From Alphaproteobacteria bacterium HGW-Alphaproteobacteria-7 (GTDB lineage Bacteria; Pseudomonadota; Alphaproteobacteria; Sphingomonadales; Sphingomonadaceae): DNA of 64,000 bases. Positions 37,676-45,474 of this stretch are shown here, in pieces. The first letter of the stretch is position 1, and every line of letters begins with the position of its first letter. Both the position numbers and the translations under genes were made by a program. The stretch lies in contig PHEB01000004.1 in the NCBI GenBank assembly GCA_002842735.1, forward strand, positions 1 through 64,000. The letters are read 5' to 3'. The notes below the pieces were generated by a model that saw only the letters and a program-made list of their open reading frames with translations, ran no database searches and was not told the DNA's origin.

Positions 37676-40419
37676 GCTTGGGCTCCTTTCAGGGATGCAT
37701 TATGGGGCGCTGGCACTGGCGTGCGGCCACGCTCGATATCGTGGAGCAGGCCGCCCCGGCGGGTGTAGGCCCACCAGGTCAGCGCGGCGCAGCTGGCGTA
37801 GAAGATCAGGAAGCCCCACAGCGCCGCCATCGGCGTTCCGGTAGCGGCAATCGCGCTGCCGAAGCTTTTGGGGATGAAGAAGGCGCCATAGGCAGCGATG
37901 GCCGATGTAAAGCCGACAATCGCGGCGGATTCCTTTTCCGCCTGCCGCCTTTGGGCCTCGGCACCCAATTCGGGCATCAACCGGGGCACTTCGACCCGCA
38001 TGATCGCCGGGATCATCTGGAAGGTTGAGGCATTGCCCACCCCGGTCATGAAGAACATGAAGATGAACATGCTGAGGAAACCCCACCAACTGCCCGCCTG
38101 AAGGAACCAGATCACCCCCAGCACGCCCAGCATCATCGCCACGAACACCCAGAAGGTGACGCGCGCGCCGCCCCAGCGATCAGACACCCAGCCGGTGGCC
38201 GCGCGGCTGAGCGCGCCAACCAGCGGGCCAAGGAACACGAATTTGAGCACGTCGACATCGGGAAACTCCTGCTTGGCGAGCAGTGGCAGACCGGCGGAAA
38301 AGCCGATAAAGCTGCCAAAAGTGCCGGTGTAGAGCCAGCACATCAGCCAATTGTGCTTGCGCTGGAAGATCACCGACTGTTCGGCAAAACTGGCCTTGGC
38401 ATCGGCGATGTCGTGCATCCCAAACCACGCCAGCAGCGTGCTGGCGATGATGAACGGCACCCAGATGAAGCCCGCGTTCTGGAGCCACAATTGGCCGCCT
38501 TCGGCGGTTTGCTGCGGTGCGCCGCCCAACGCGCCGAACACGCCTGCCACAATCACCAGCGGCACCGCGAACTGCATCACCGACACGCCCAGATTGCCCA
38601 GCCCGGCGTTCAGCGCCAGCGCATTGCCTTTCTGCGCCTTGGGGAAGAAGAAGCTGATGTTCGACATCGAAGAGGCGAAATTGCCCCCGCCAAACCCGCA
38701 TAGCAGCGCCAGCACCAGAAAGATGACATAGGGCGTATCGGGGTTCTGCACCGCATAACCGATCCCGAAGGCGGGGATCAGCAAGGATGCTGTGCTCATC
38801 GTGGTCCACAGCCGCCCGCCGAAGATCGGCACCATGAAGCTGTAGAAAATGCGCAAGGTCGCGCCCGACAGGCCGGGTAGCGCGGCCAGCCAGAACAACT
38901 GGTCGGTGGTATAGGCAAAGCCGATCGATGGCAGCTTGGCCACCACCATCGACCACACCATCCACACCGCAAAGGCCAGCAGCAACGCAGGGATCGAAAT
39001 ATACAGATTGCGCCGCGCAATGCGCTCGCCGGTATTTTCCCAGAAGTGAGGATCCTCGGGTTGCCATTCGGCCAGCACCTTGCTGGGCTGCGCAGCGGCG
39101 TGTTTGGCCTCGTCGTGGATCCCAGCCATTTCGGGGAACTGCGGCAGGCTGCGGGCATCGATCCCGCTGGCCTTCTGTTCCATCTGCCGGATCGCCATGT
39201 GCATCCACACAAACGCCACCGCCACTAGCACAAACAGCACCATGAAGCAGCTCGTCCAGATGCCGGTCAGATCGCTGACCGCACCGAAAACGATCGGCAG
39301 CACAAACCCGCCCAGCCCGCCGACCAGACCGACAAGCCCGCCAACCGATCCGACATTTTCCGGGTAATAGACAGGAATGTGCTTATACACCGCCGCCTTG
39401 CCCAGCGACATGAAGAAGCCGAGCACGAATACCGTAATCACGAACGGCACCAGGCTCATCGAGGTGGAAAAGGTGATCGGCCCGCGGATGCCTTCGATCA
39501 CATAATGCGTCTCTGGATAAGACAGCATGAACAGGCAGACCAGCGACACGCCAAAGGTGGCATACATGATCTTTCGCGCGCCATATTTGTCGGACAATAT
39601 GCCGCCATAGGCGCGGAACAGGCTGGCCGAGAGCGAGAAGCTGGCCGCCAGCATCCCGGCAGTTTTGACATCGACCTCATAAAGATCGACGATGTAATGC
39701 GGCAGCCACAGCGCCAGCGCTACAAACGCACCGAACACAAAGAAATAATATAGCGAGAAGCGCCACACTTGTTCATTTTTAAGCGGTTCAAGCTGTTCGA
39801 TCAGCCCGCGCGCCTTGACCCCACTAACCTTGCGCGCCGCAAATTCCGGATCATCCTTGGCGAACAGGTAGAACACCACCGCCACCACCGCGAGCACCGC
39901 GGCCCAGACCTGCGCCACGCCCTGCCAACCAACCGCAACCATCAACCACGGTGCGAGAAACTTGGTCACTGCCGCGCCAACATTGCCCATCCCGAAGAAA
40001 CCCAGCGCTGCGCCTTGACGTTCCTGCGGATAGAATTTCGAGACATAGGCAACGCCCACCGCAAAACTGCCCCCCGCCAGGCCCAGACCCAGCGCGGCGA
40101 GCAGCATCAGATAATAGCTATCGGCATAGGACAGCAGGAACGTCGATGCCGCCGATGCCAACATCGTCAGCGGAAACACGATCCGCCCGCCCCGCTGATC
40201 GGTCCAAACCCCCAGCAGCAGCCGGATCAGCGAACCGGTCAGGATCGGGGTGCCCACCAACAGCCCGAATTGGGTGTCGTTCAGGCCCAGCTCGGCTTTG
40301 ATCTCGATCCCGATGATCGCAAAAATCGTCCACACCGCGAAACAGATGGTGAAAGCGAATGTGCTGAGACCCAGAGCGCGGTTCTGTTCGACGCTGGTCA
40401 CTTGGTCTTGTGGCGACAT
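37672..40419 (-). CDS. narK: Fused double nitrate/nitrite transporter (NarK1-NarK2 type)
   Basis: A 915-aa protein made of two complete major-facilitator units of about 12 membrane segments each. Unit 1 spans about 1-420 and unit 2 about 475-905, joined by a polar linker around 420-470. Each unit has nitrate-signature Gly-rich helices (GNVGAAVTKFLAPW; AGLGNLGVSVMQF) and the MFS loop motif (DQRGGRIVFPLT; SDRWGGARVTFW). In Paracoccus the two halves are a nitrate/proton symporter and a nitrate/nitrite exchanger; I infer the same here. First gene of the nar operon, 64 bases downstream of a perfect Fnr-type box, with ATGA overlap to narG. Confidence 0.95.
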   Translation of the reverse strand: MSPQDQVTSVEQNRALGLSTFAFTICFAVWTIFAIIGIEIKAELGLNDTQFGLLVGTPILTGSLIRLLLGVWTDQRGGRIVFPLTMLASAASTFLLSYADSYYLMLLAALGLGLAGGSFAVGVAYVSKFYPQERQGAALGFFGMGNVGAAVTKFLAPWLMVAVGWQGVAQVWAAVLAVVAVVFYLFAKDDPEFAARKVSGVKARGLIEQLEPLKNEQVWRFSLYYFFVFGAFVALALWLPHYIVDLYEVDVKTAGMLAASFSLSASLFRAYGGILSDKYGARKIMYATFGVSLVCLFMLSYPETHYVIEGIRGPITFSTSMSLVPFVITVFVLGFFMSLGKAAVYKHIPVYYPENVGSVGGLVGLVGGLGGFVLPIVFGAVSDLTGIWTSCFMVLFVLVAVAFVWMHMAIRQMEQKASGIDARSLPQFPEMAGIHDEAKHAAAQPSKVLAEWQPEDPHFWENTGERIARRNLYISIPALLLAFAVWMVWSMVVAKLPSIGFAYTTDQLFWLAALPGLSGATLRIFYSFMVPIFGGRLWTTMSTASLLIPAFGIGYAVQNPDTPYVIFLVLALLCGFGGGNFASSMSNISFFFPKAQKGNALALNAGLGNLGVSVMQFAVPLVIVAGVFGALGGAPQQTAEGGQLWLQNAGFIWVPFIIASTLLAWFGMHDIADAKASFAEQSVIFQRKHNWLMCWLYTGTFGSFIGFSAGLPLLAKQEFPDVDVLKFVFLGPLVGALSRAATGWVSDRWGGARVTFWVFVAMMLGVLGVIWFLQAGSWWGFLSMFIFMFFMTGVGNASTFQMIPAIMRVEVPRLMPELGAEAQRRQAEKESAAIVGFTSAIAAYGAFFIPKSFGSAIAATGTPMAALWGFLIFYASCAALTWWAYTRRGGLLHDIERGRTPVPAPHNASLKGAQA

Positions 40420-40482
40420 GGTAAGCTCCCGCTGGAGATGCGTTTACCAGTTCGCAATGCGCACGAGGCGGCACTCGCCTTG

Positions 40483-40496
40483 TTGATCAAGATCAA
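40483..40496 (-). promoter_or_regulatory. Perfect Fnr/Dnr-type box for the narK operon
   Basis: TTGATCAAGATCAA fully matches TTGAT-N4-ATCAA. The centre is 70 bases before the narK start codon; a -41.5 position puts transcription start near 40448, a normal 29-base leader. The GGGAG near 40430 is the narK ribosome binding site. Confidence 0.85.
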
Positions 40497-40575
40497 ACAG
40501 GCGGCCGCAAAAGGCGCAAAAACAGCTTGGCCTGATATGGCAAGCGGGCCGACCCAATGTGCATCAAGGGTCTGG

Positions 40576-40604
40576 TTGATATACATCAATCCGACAGCTA
40601 TGCT
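40576..40604 (+). promoter_or_regulatory. Promoter of the regulator gene with an Fnr-type box on its -35
   Basis: TTGATATACATCAA (40576-40589) is a perfect Fnr-type box. Its first six bases TTGATA also read as a -35 element, 17 bases before TATGCT (40599-40604), a fair -10. Transcription would start near 40611. The box would therefore cover the promoter and the regulator would repress itself; activation with leaderless translation from 40624-40636 is the alternative. Confidence 0.65.
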
Positions 40605-40635
40605 TGTGGGCTAGGCACAGGGGGTGATGACGTTC

Positions 40636-41331
40636 ATGCGAATCGGCGAAAAGCCAGAAATTGCCCGCCTGCCGCTGTTCCGCGATATGGATGACGCCAT
40701 GCGCGAACGGATTTTTTCAGGTTCATTCCTGCAAGTATTCCCGCCGCAACTCACCCTGTTCGAGGTTGGTCAAAGGGCCGATTTTCTGCACGTGCTGGTC
40801 GACGGGGCGGTTGAACTCTACGCCGCAGGGGGTGGCCGCGACACGACCATGCGGATTGTCGAGCCAGTGACCAGCTACATCCTCGCGGCAGTCATCAATG
40901 ATATGCCTTATCTGATGTCGGCGCGGACGCTGGCCTCGTCGCGCATCCTGCTGGTGCCAGCGGCACTGATGCGCGAGGTCATCAAACAGGATACCGCACT
41001 AATGCAGGCCACAATGCACGAACTGGCGCTGGGATATCGCGATTTGGTGCGTGCGCTCACCGACATGAAGCTGCGCCAGTCGGCGGAGCGGCTTGGCCAT
41101 TACCTGCTGGAATACAGCGCCCGCCACGGCGAGATGTGGGAATTTGAGCTGAGCGGGGAAAAGCGTGTGCTTGCCTCACTTTTGGGGATGACCCCGGAAA
41201 ACCTTTCGCGCGCCTTCAGCACTCTCAAAGGCCACGGTGTCTCGACCAGCGGATCGAAAATCCGGATTGAAGACCGCGTTGCATTGTCCGCGTTCTCAAG
41301 ACCCGATCCTGTGCCCGCTGACCAAAGATAG
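40636..41331 (+). CDS. Crp/Fnr-family regulator without cysteines (Dnr/Nnr-like)
   Basis: A 231-aa regulator: an N-terminal cyclic-nucleotide-type beta-barrel (about 15-120), a long dimer helix (about 122-148) and a C-terminal winged helix. The recognition helix carries E188-x2-S191-R192 (TPENLSRAF), the residues that read TTGAT half-sites in Fnr. The protein has no Cys at all, so it cannot hold the 4Fe-4S cluster of true Fnr. It resembles NO-sensing Dnr/NnrR-type factors, which use haem. It is the obvious candidate to act on the five Fnr-type boxes in the region. The ATG 40636 has AGGGGG 11 bases before it; GTG 40624 and ATG 40627 are alternatives. Confidence 0.9.
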   Translation: MRIGEKPEIARLPLFRDMDDAMRERIFSGSFLQVFPPQLTLFEVGQRADFLHVLVDGAVELYAAGGGRDTTMRIVEPVTSYILAAVINDMPYLMSARTLASSRILLVPAALMREVIKQDTALMQATMHELALGYRDLVRALTDMKLRQSAERLGHYLLEYSARHGEMWEFELSGEKRVLASLLGMTPENLSRAFSTLKGHGVSTSGSKIRIEDRVALSAFSRPDPVPADQR

Positions 41332-41364
41332 CTTGGCATGCAGTCGTTGCATCTTCAGCCTGCG

Positions 41365-42585
41365 TCAGAACTTCACCTCAGCCGAAAACCACGCCTTGGT
41401 CGTATCGGTGGCAAAGCTTGCGGCATCATATCGGGCGAACTTGGCCGAGAGCACAAGGGTTTTGTTGAGCGGATAGGCAATCAGCGCATTCCATTCACTG
41501 CCATAGGAAATGTTGGCTCTGGTCGAATCGAAGTCGTGATAAATTGCCCGCACGGTCAGGCCCTTAAGCGGTGAGGTGCCCGCCACTTTATACCCGGCAT
41601 CGACATACAGATCACGCAGCCCATTGGGGGGCGTGACCAGAAACTTATCGGCCCAACCATTGAAGGCGTGCAACGTCGCCAGCGGAGTTTGCAGGGCAAC
41701 CGTCCCGCTCCCCTCAAGCCGCTCCAACCCCACCTTTGCAGTGAACCCGCCGTGCGCAACCCCGGCCTCCCCCGCCCAATAATCCAAGCCGAAGGCCTGC
41801 GGGTTTGGCCCATTATCGGTCTGGCGGGCATATTCACCTGTATAAAGCAGCCGAATGCCATTCCCCACTTTGCGTTCGCCAGTGACCCGCACGCCAAGCG
41901 TCTGCGAACTGCTGGCCGGAGCAGCAGGAATATCGAGCCAGTAGCCATAGCCCGTCAGCGTGCCGATCCCTTCAACGGCATAGGCCGCGCGCAGGCCGTG
42001 AATATCGGTGTTGTGCCAGATACCCTGCGGCGAATCCGGGCCGAACACCCGGTTGACGCGCCAAGCATACAGGTAATCGATTTTCGCCTCTTTCACCGGC
42101 GCAGCGGTCAACCGGACGGCGTCAAGCGTCTGATCATTCTGCCGCCAGCCGACCGAACCGACCCAGCGCTGGTTATCAAGATTGACCGCCTGCCGACCGG
42201 CGCTGGCGGACAGTTCCTTGACCGGTTGCCACCTTACGATAGCCTGATTGAGCAGCACATCGGACGGATCAGCAACCACCGGGAACGCCGTGCGTCCGTT
42301 GACCGTATCGTTGAAATCGCGCGGGCCGATCCGGGCAATCGCCTCGCCCTCCACCTGCGCGCTGAACCCCTGCCATTCACCCGTCACCACGCCAATTTTG
42401 ATGCGGACAGTCGAGGCTGTGGCATCTTCTGGCAGGCCATCTTGATCGACAAGTTCGAGCCGATAGCGAATATCGGCATAGGGTTGGATCGCAGATTCAT
42501 TGTCGCTTGCAGCATGGACAGGCGCGGCCTGCAGCGCGGCAAGAGCAATGAGCGAGATCGCGAATCGTTGAGTTGCTTGATACAT
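41365..42585 (-). CDS. Outer-membrane porin, alginate-export family
   Basis: A 406-aa secreted beta-barrel. It has a Sec signal peptide (about 1-25, ending PVHAAS), then alternating amphipathic strands with QPYADIRYRLELVDQ near the start and the SAGRQAVNLDNQRWVGSVGWRQNDQT motif of the alginate-export (AlgE-like) group, ending in the terminal Phe (AEVKF) expected for outer-membrane insertion. Family members pass varied anions and sugars. The shared Fnr-type box and the nar/NnrS neighbours suggest a role in anaerobic nitrate/nitrite traffic, which is inference. Confidence 0.85.
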   Translation of the reverse strand: MYQATQRFAISLIALAALQAAPVHAASDNESAIQPYADIRYRLELVDQDGLPEDATASTVRIKIGVVTGEWQGFSAQVEGEAIARIGPRDFNDTVNGRTAFPVVADPSDVLLNQAIVRWQPVKELSASAGRQAVNLDNQRWVGSVGWRQNDQTLDAVRLTAAPVKEAKIDYLYAWRVNRVFGPDSPQGIWHNTDIHGLRAAYAVEGIGTLTGYGYWLDIPAAPASSSQTLGVRVTGERKVGNGIRLLYTGEYARQTDNGPNPQAFGLDYWAGEAGVAHGGFTAKVGLERLEGSGTVALQTPLATLHAFNGWADKFLVTPPNGLRDLYVDAGYKVAGTSPLKGLTVRAIYHDFDSTRANISYGSEWNALIAYPLNKTLVLSAKFARYDAASFATDTTKAWFSAEVKF

Positions 42586-42618
42586 ATCTGCCAGCTATCA
42601 CCAAATCCCCGCCATAAA

Positions 42619-42632
42619 TTGATATTGATCAA
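42619..42632 (+). promoter_or_regulatory. Perfect Fnr/Dnr-type box between porin and nnrS operon
   Basis: TTGATATTGATCAA fully matches the consensus and sits symmetrically: 33 bases before the porin start on one side and 34 before the 42667 ATG on the other. A -41.5 position predicts transcription start almost exactly at each start codon. TAGGCT (42655-42660) is a possible -10 for the plus strand. This would mean leaderless or nearly leaderless mRNAs. Confidence 0.8.
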
Positions 42633-42666
42633 CGTTGGCCCAAACCGATCCCTTTAGGCTCTGTCT

Positions 42667-43137
42667 ATGCCGTTCGATGATCTTGCCGTGGCCCGGATGC
42701 TCCATGTTGCGTCGATCGTCGGCTGGATCGGTGGCGTTTGGTTCGTGACTTTCGTGGTCATGCCGGCAATCACGCAAACCGAACCCCCCGAACAACGAAT
42801 GGCGGCCTTCCACCGGATCGAGCAGGGGTTCGCCCCGCAGGCCCGGTTCTGGGTGCTGCTCGCAGGGGCTTCCGGCTTGTGGATGGCTTGGCGGGCAGAC
42901 ATGTGGTCTCGCTTTGCCGAGGCTGCTTTCTGGTGGATGCACGCCATGCTTGGCCTTTGGATGGTGTTTTTCATCATGCTGTTTGTCATCGAGCCGCTGT
43001 TCCTGCACCAGCGCATGGTCCGCTCCGCCACCCCAGCCGCTGACTTTGCGCGCCTTGTCTGGCTGCACCGCCTGCTTTCGATTGCTGCATTGGTCACAAC
43101 GCTTGGTGCCATGGCCGGTGCGCACGGGTTGATCTGA
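42667..43137 (+). CDS. Four-helix membrane protein with conserved-looking histidines
   Basis: A 156-aa inner-membrane protein with about four hydrophobic helices. His residues lie in or near the helices (ARMLHVASIVGWIGG, AAFHRIEQG, WWMHAML, WLHRLLS, GAHGL), suggesting haem b or copper binding as in CopD/CopD-like proteins. I do not know its function. It starts 17 bases before nnrS, with which it should be cotranscribed from the Fnr-type box, so a role in nitric-oxide or haem/copper handling is likely. Only a weak AGG precedes its ATG. Confidence 0.8.
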   Translation: MPFDDLAVARMLHVASIVGWIGGVWFVTFVVMPAITQTEPPEQRMAAFHRIEQGFAPQARFWVLLAGASGLWMAWRADMWSRFAEAAFWWMHAMLGLWMVFFIMLFVIEPLFLHQRMVRSATPAADFARLVWLHRLLSIAALVTTLGAMAGAHGLI

Positions 43138-43153
43138 TCGCGGCGAGAAACAT

Positions 43154-44350
43154 ATGACCATGCCCCCCCTCTTCGCGGCCCCGCACCGGATGCCGTTTCT
43201 GGCCGGAACCCTTGGCCTCAGCGGGCTTGCGCTGTGGTGGCTGGTGCAACTGGTTGCGTTGCATGCAGGCGGGCCGGTTCCGCCACAGACAACCTTGCCC
43301 GCGTCTTTATTGCACGGCCCGGCGATGATCTATGCCGGCTTTGCACCGTTGATTTTCGGCTTTCTGCTGACTGTCTTTCCGCGCTGGATGGGGCAGAGCG
43401 ACATTGGCCCAAGCGCGTTCGGCCCGGTAGGCATCGCACTGTTGGGCGGGGTAACAACCCTGCAGGCTGGCTTGTGGGCTGGTCTTGACTGGCTCGTGCT
43501 TGGCGGATTTGCGGCTATCGCGCTGGGCTGGCTGATTGCGCTGACTGCACTTGCCGCAGTGCTGAAACGCGATGCCGGTTCCGGTCGGCCGCGCTGCTGG
43601 CACGCGTGGTCAGCGCTTGCCGCCTTGGCATTGGGGATGACAGGTGTTTCCGCTGCCACGGCGTTCGTCGTAACCGGCGATGCGCAGTTCCTCTATGTCG
43701 CCAATCGACTGGGGATCGGCGGGTTGCTGTTGCCAGTGTTCCTTACCGTATCACACCGGATGGTGCCATTTTTCGCCGCGAATGTGGTCGAAGGCTACAA
43801 TCGGTGGCGACCCGACTGGTTGCTTGCCGCATTGTGGTTGCTACTGCTGGCGCGCCTCGGCGGCGAGGTATTGGCGATTGCGCCCCTGACGGCAATCGCC
43901 AACCTCGGGCTTGCGGTGGCAACCGGAGTGATGTGCTGGAGATGGTGGCCACGATCCAGCGCACCCGGCCTGCTGCTGGTGCTCGTATGGGGTTTTGCCT
44001 GGGCACCCGCTGGCTTTGCGCTTGCAGCTTTCGACGGCGTGTTTGCACTGGGTGGGCGCGGGCCAGACCATGCCCTGATGATCGGCTTTGCCGGCAGCCT
44101 GATGATCGGCATGGTGACGCGCGTAACGCAGGGTCATTCCGGCAGACCGCTCACCATGCCGATTGCCGCATGGATTGCCTTTGCCGCTATCCAGCTCGCC
44201 GCAGCAAGCCGGATCATCGCGGCCATATATGTGGATCATGGCTACTGGCTGCTCGCCGCGATCACGGTGTTTGCGCTGGGGCTGCTACCATGGGCTGTGC
44301 GCAATGCGGCGATCTATCTTAAACCGCGCCGAGACGGCAAAGCCGGATAA
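43154..44350 (+). CDS. nnrS: NnrS family haem-copper membrane protein
   Basis: NnrS proteins are 12-helix inner-membrane haem/copper proteins that relieve nitric-oxide stress and often sit in Nnr/Fnr regulons. The 398-aa protein starts with PLFAAPHRMPFLAGTL and has LHGPAMIYAGFAPLIFGFLLTVFPRWMGQ, TVSHRMVPFFAANV and a late ALMIGFAGSLMIGMVTRVTQGHSG region, with the His residues of the family. It would protect cells from NO formed when nitrite from NarGHI is reduced. No NO reductase or nitrite reductase is in this window. Confidence 0.9.
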   Translation: MTMPPLFAAPHRMPFLAGTLGLSGLALWWLVQLVALHAGGPVPPQTTLPASLLHGPAMIYAGFAPLIFGFLLTVFPRWMGQSDIGPSAFGPVGIALLGGVTTLQAGLWAGLDWLVLGGFAAIALGWLIALTALAAVLKRDAGSGRPRCWHAWSALAALALGMTGVSAATAFVVTGDAQFLYVANRLGIGGLLLPVFLTVSHRMVPFFAANVVEGYNRWRPDWLLAALWLLLLARLGGEVLAIAPLTAIANLGLAVATGVMCWRWWPRSSAPGLLLVLVWGFAWAPAGFALAAFDGVFALGGRGPDHALMIGFAGSLMIGMVTRVTQGHSGRPLTMPIAAWIAFAAIQLAAASRIIAAIYVDHGYWLLAAITVFALGLLPWAVRNAAIYLKPRRDGKAG

Positions 44351-44491
44351 CGCCGCCTGAAATTTGCAGTGACCCGGTGACAGGTGCCGCTGATCACTGT
44401 CCCAATCCGCTGATCGTCTACGAGGGCGCTGCGGTCTCCGGCGCTGAGCGGCGTCATCTCGATGGCGATCCGGTCGGGTATGAGGATCAGT

Positions 44492-45328
44492 TTAATTTGT
44501 ATGCTTAGAGCCCATGGCGGCGACGGACGGCGCACCCGCCGGTTTGCCATGGAAGGTCCAGCCGAAAAACGCTGCGGCGGCACCAATGATGAGCCCTGCG
44601 ATGATCAGTGTGGCATCGGAAAAGCTGGCATAAGCGAGCACGGTCTGCTCCCAGTGTGCGCTGTTTCCGTAAGAATGATAGACGCCGATCATCAACAGCA
44701 GGGACGCCAGCACCAGCACGAACGGCGTCAGTGGTTTTTTCCGGCGGGCATCATGAACTAGGAGCGCGATAGCGATCAGTGCGGCGATGACAAAGCTGAG
44801 ATTCAACGCGATGCCGAAATTCGGCAGGTCGTCCGGCCCGCGAATGGCGATGCCGGGTACGTAGCCGGTGAAGATACGCGCAACCGATGGTGGGATCAGC
44901 GGGAAGACAGTCGCCAGCATGTAACGCGCATGATGTTCAACCGAGCGGCGATTTCTCAGCGCCAGAAAGTAAAACAGCACAAACGCCGCAACGGAAACGA
45001 AATCCGCAAAGGAAAGGGAAATGGCGAACATTTGGGTGAAGGGTGAGTCTTTAATCACCGTCATCTTGGTGACCAGCAGGCCACCGGCGACAAGTGGCGG
45101 CGCGAGGAGGAAACTCATCCGCCCGCCCCATTTATGCAGGCTGACATTCCGTTGACGGATGGACCAGCTTTGCCAGATCAGCAACAGCATCCACAGCGTC
45201 GCCGTTACGCCGTGCCAGTGATGGGCTGACGGCGCCGCATCAAGAACGCTGAAATAAGTCGGCCAGAAGGCGACAACCGTTACGGCCAGAAATGCGGCGA
45301 TAAGATAATGCGCGCCCCGAAACGGCAT
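44492..45328 (-). CDS. Multi-pass membrane protein, unknown function
   Basis: A 278-aa protein with about seven hydrophobic segments. Histidines cluster at membrane edges (APSAHHWHGV, SLHKWGG, VEHHARYM), a pattern seen in haem- or metal-binding membrane proteins, but I cannot assign a family. It ends 141 bases from nnrS (convergent) and is not preceded by an Fnr-type box. The flanking gaps 44351-44491 and 45329-45474 hold no recognisable signal. Confidence 0.75.
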   Translation of the reverse strand: MPFRGAHYLIAAFLAVTVVAFWPTYFSVLDAAPSAHHWHGVTATLWMLLLIWQSWSIRQRNVSLHKWGGRMSFLLAPPLVAGGLLVTKMTVIKDSPFTQMFAISLSFADFVSVAAFVLFYFLALRNRRSVEHHARYMLATVFPLIPPSVARIFTGYVPGIAIRGPDDLPNFGIALNLSFVIAALIAIALLVHDARRKKPLTPFVLVLASLLLMIGVYHSYGNSAHWEQTVLAYASFSDATLIIAGLIIGAAAAFFGWTFHGKPAGAPSVAAMGSKHTN

Positions 45329-45474
45329 CTCCCCCTCCCATTCCTACACCAGCGACGGCATAGCGCGAAATACGCGCCCGCACAACCAATCCGCAATCTG
45401 GTTTCGGCGTCGCGCCCGTTTGCCGCTTGGCTCAGCTGCTGCGATACATGAGTGCCGCGCGAACTGCACTTCAA

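Noticed and set aside
40636..41331. Call as a true oxygen sensor Fnr
   Set aside because: The protein has no cysteine and so cannot bind the iron-sulfur cluster; only the DNA-reading helix is Fnr-like.
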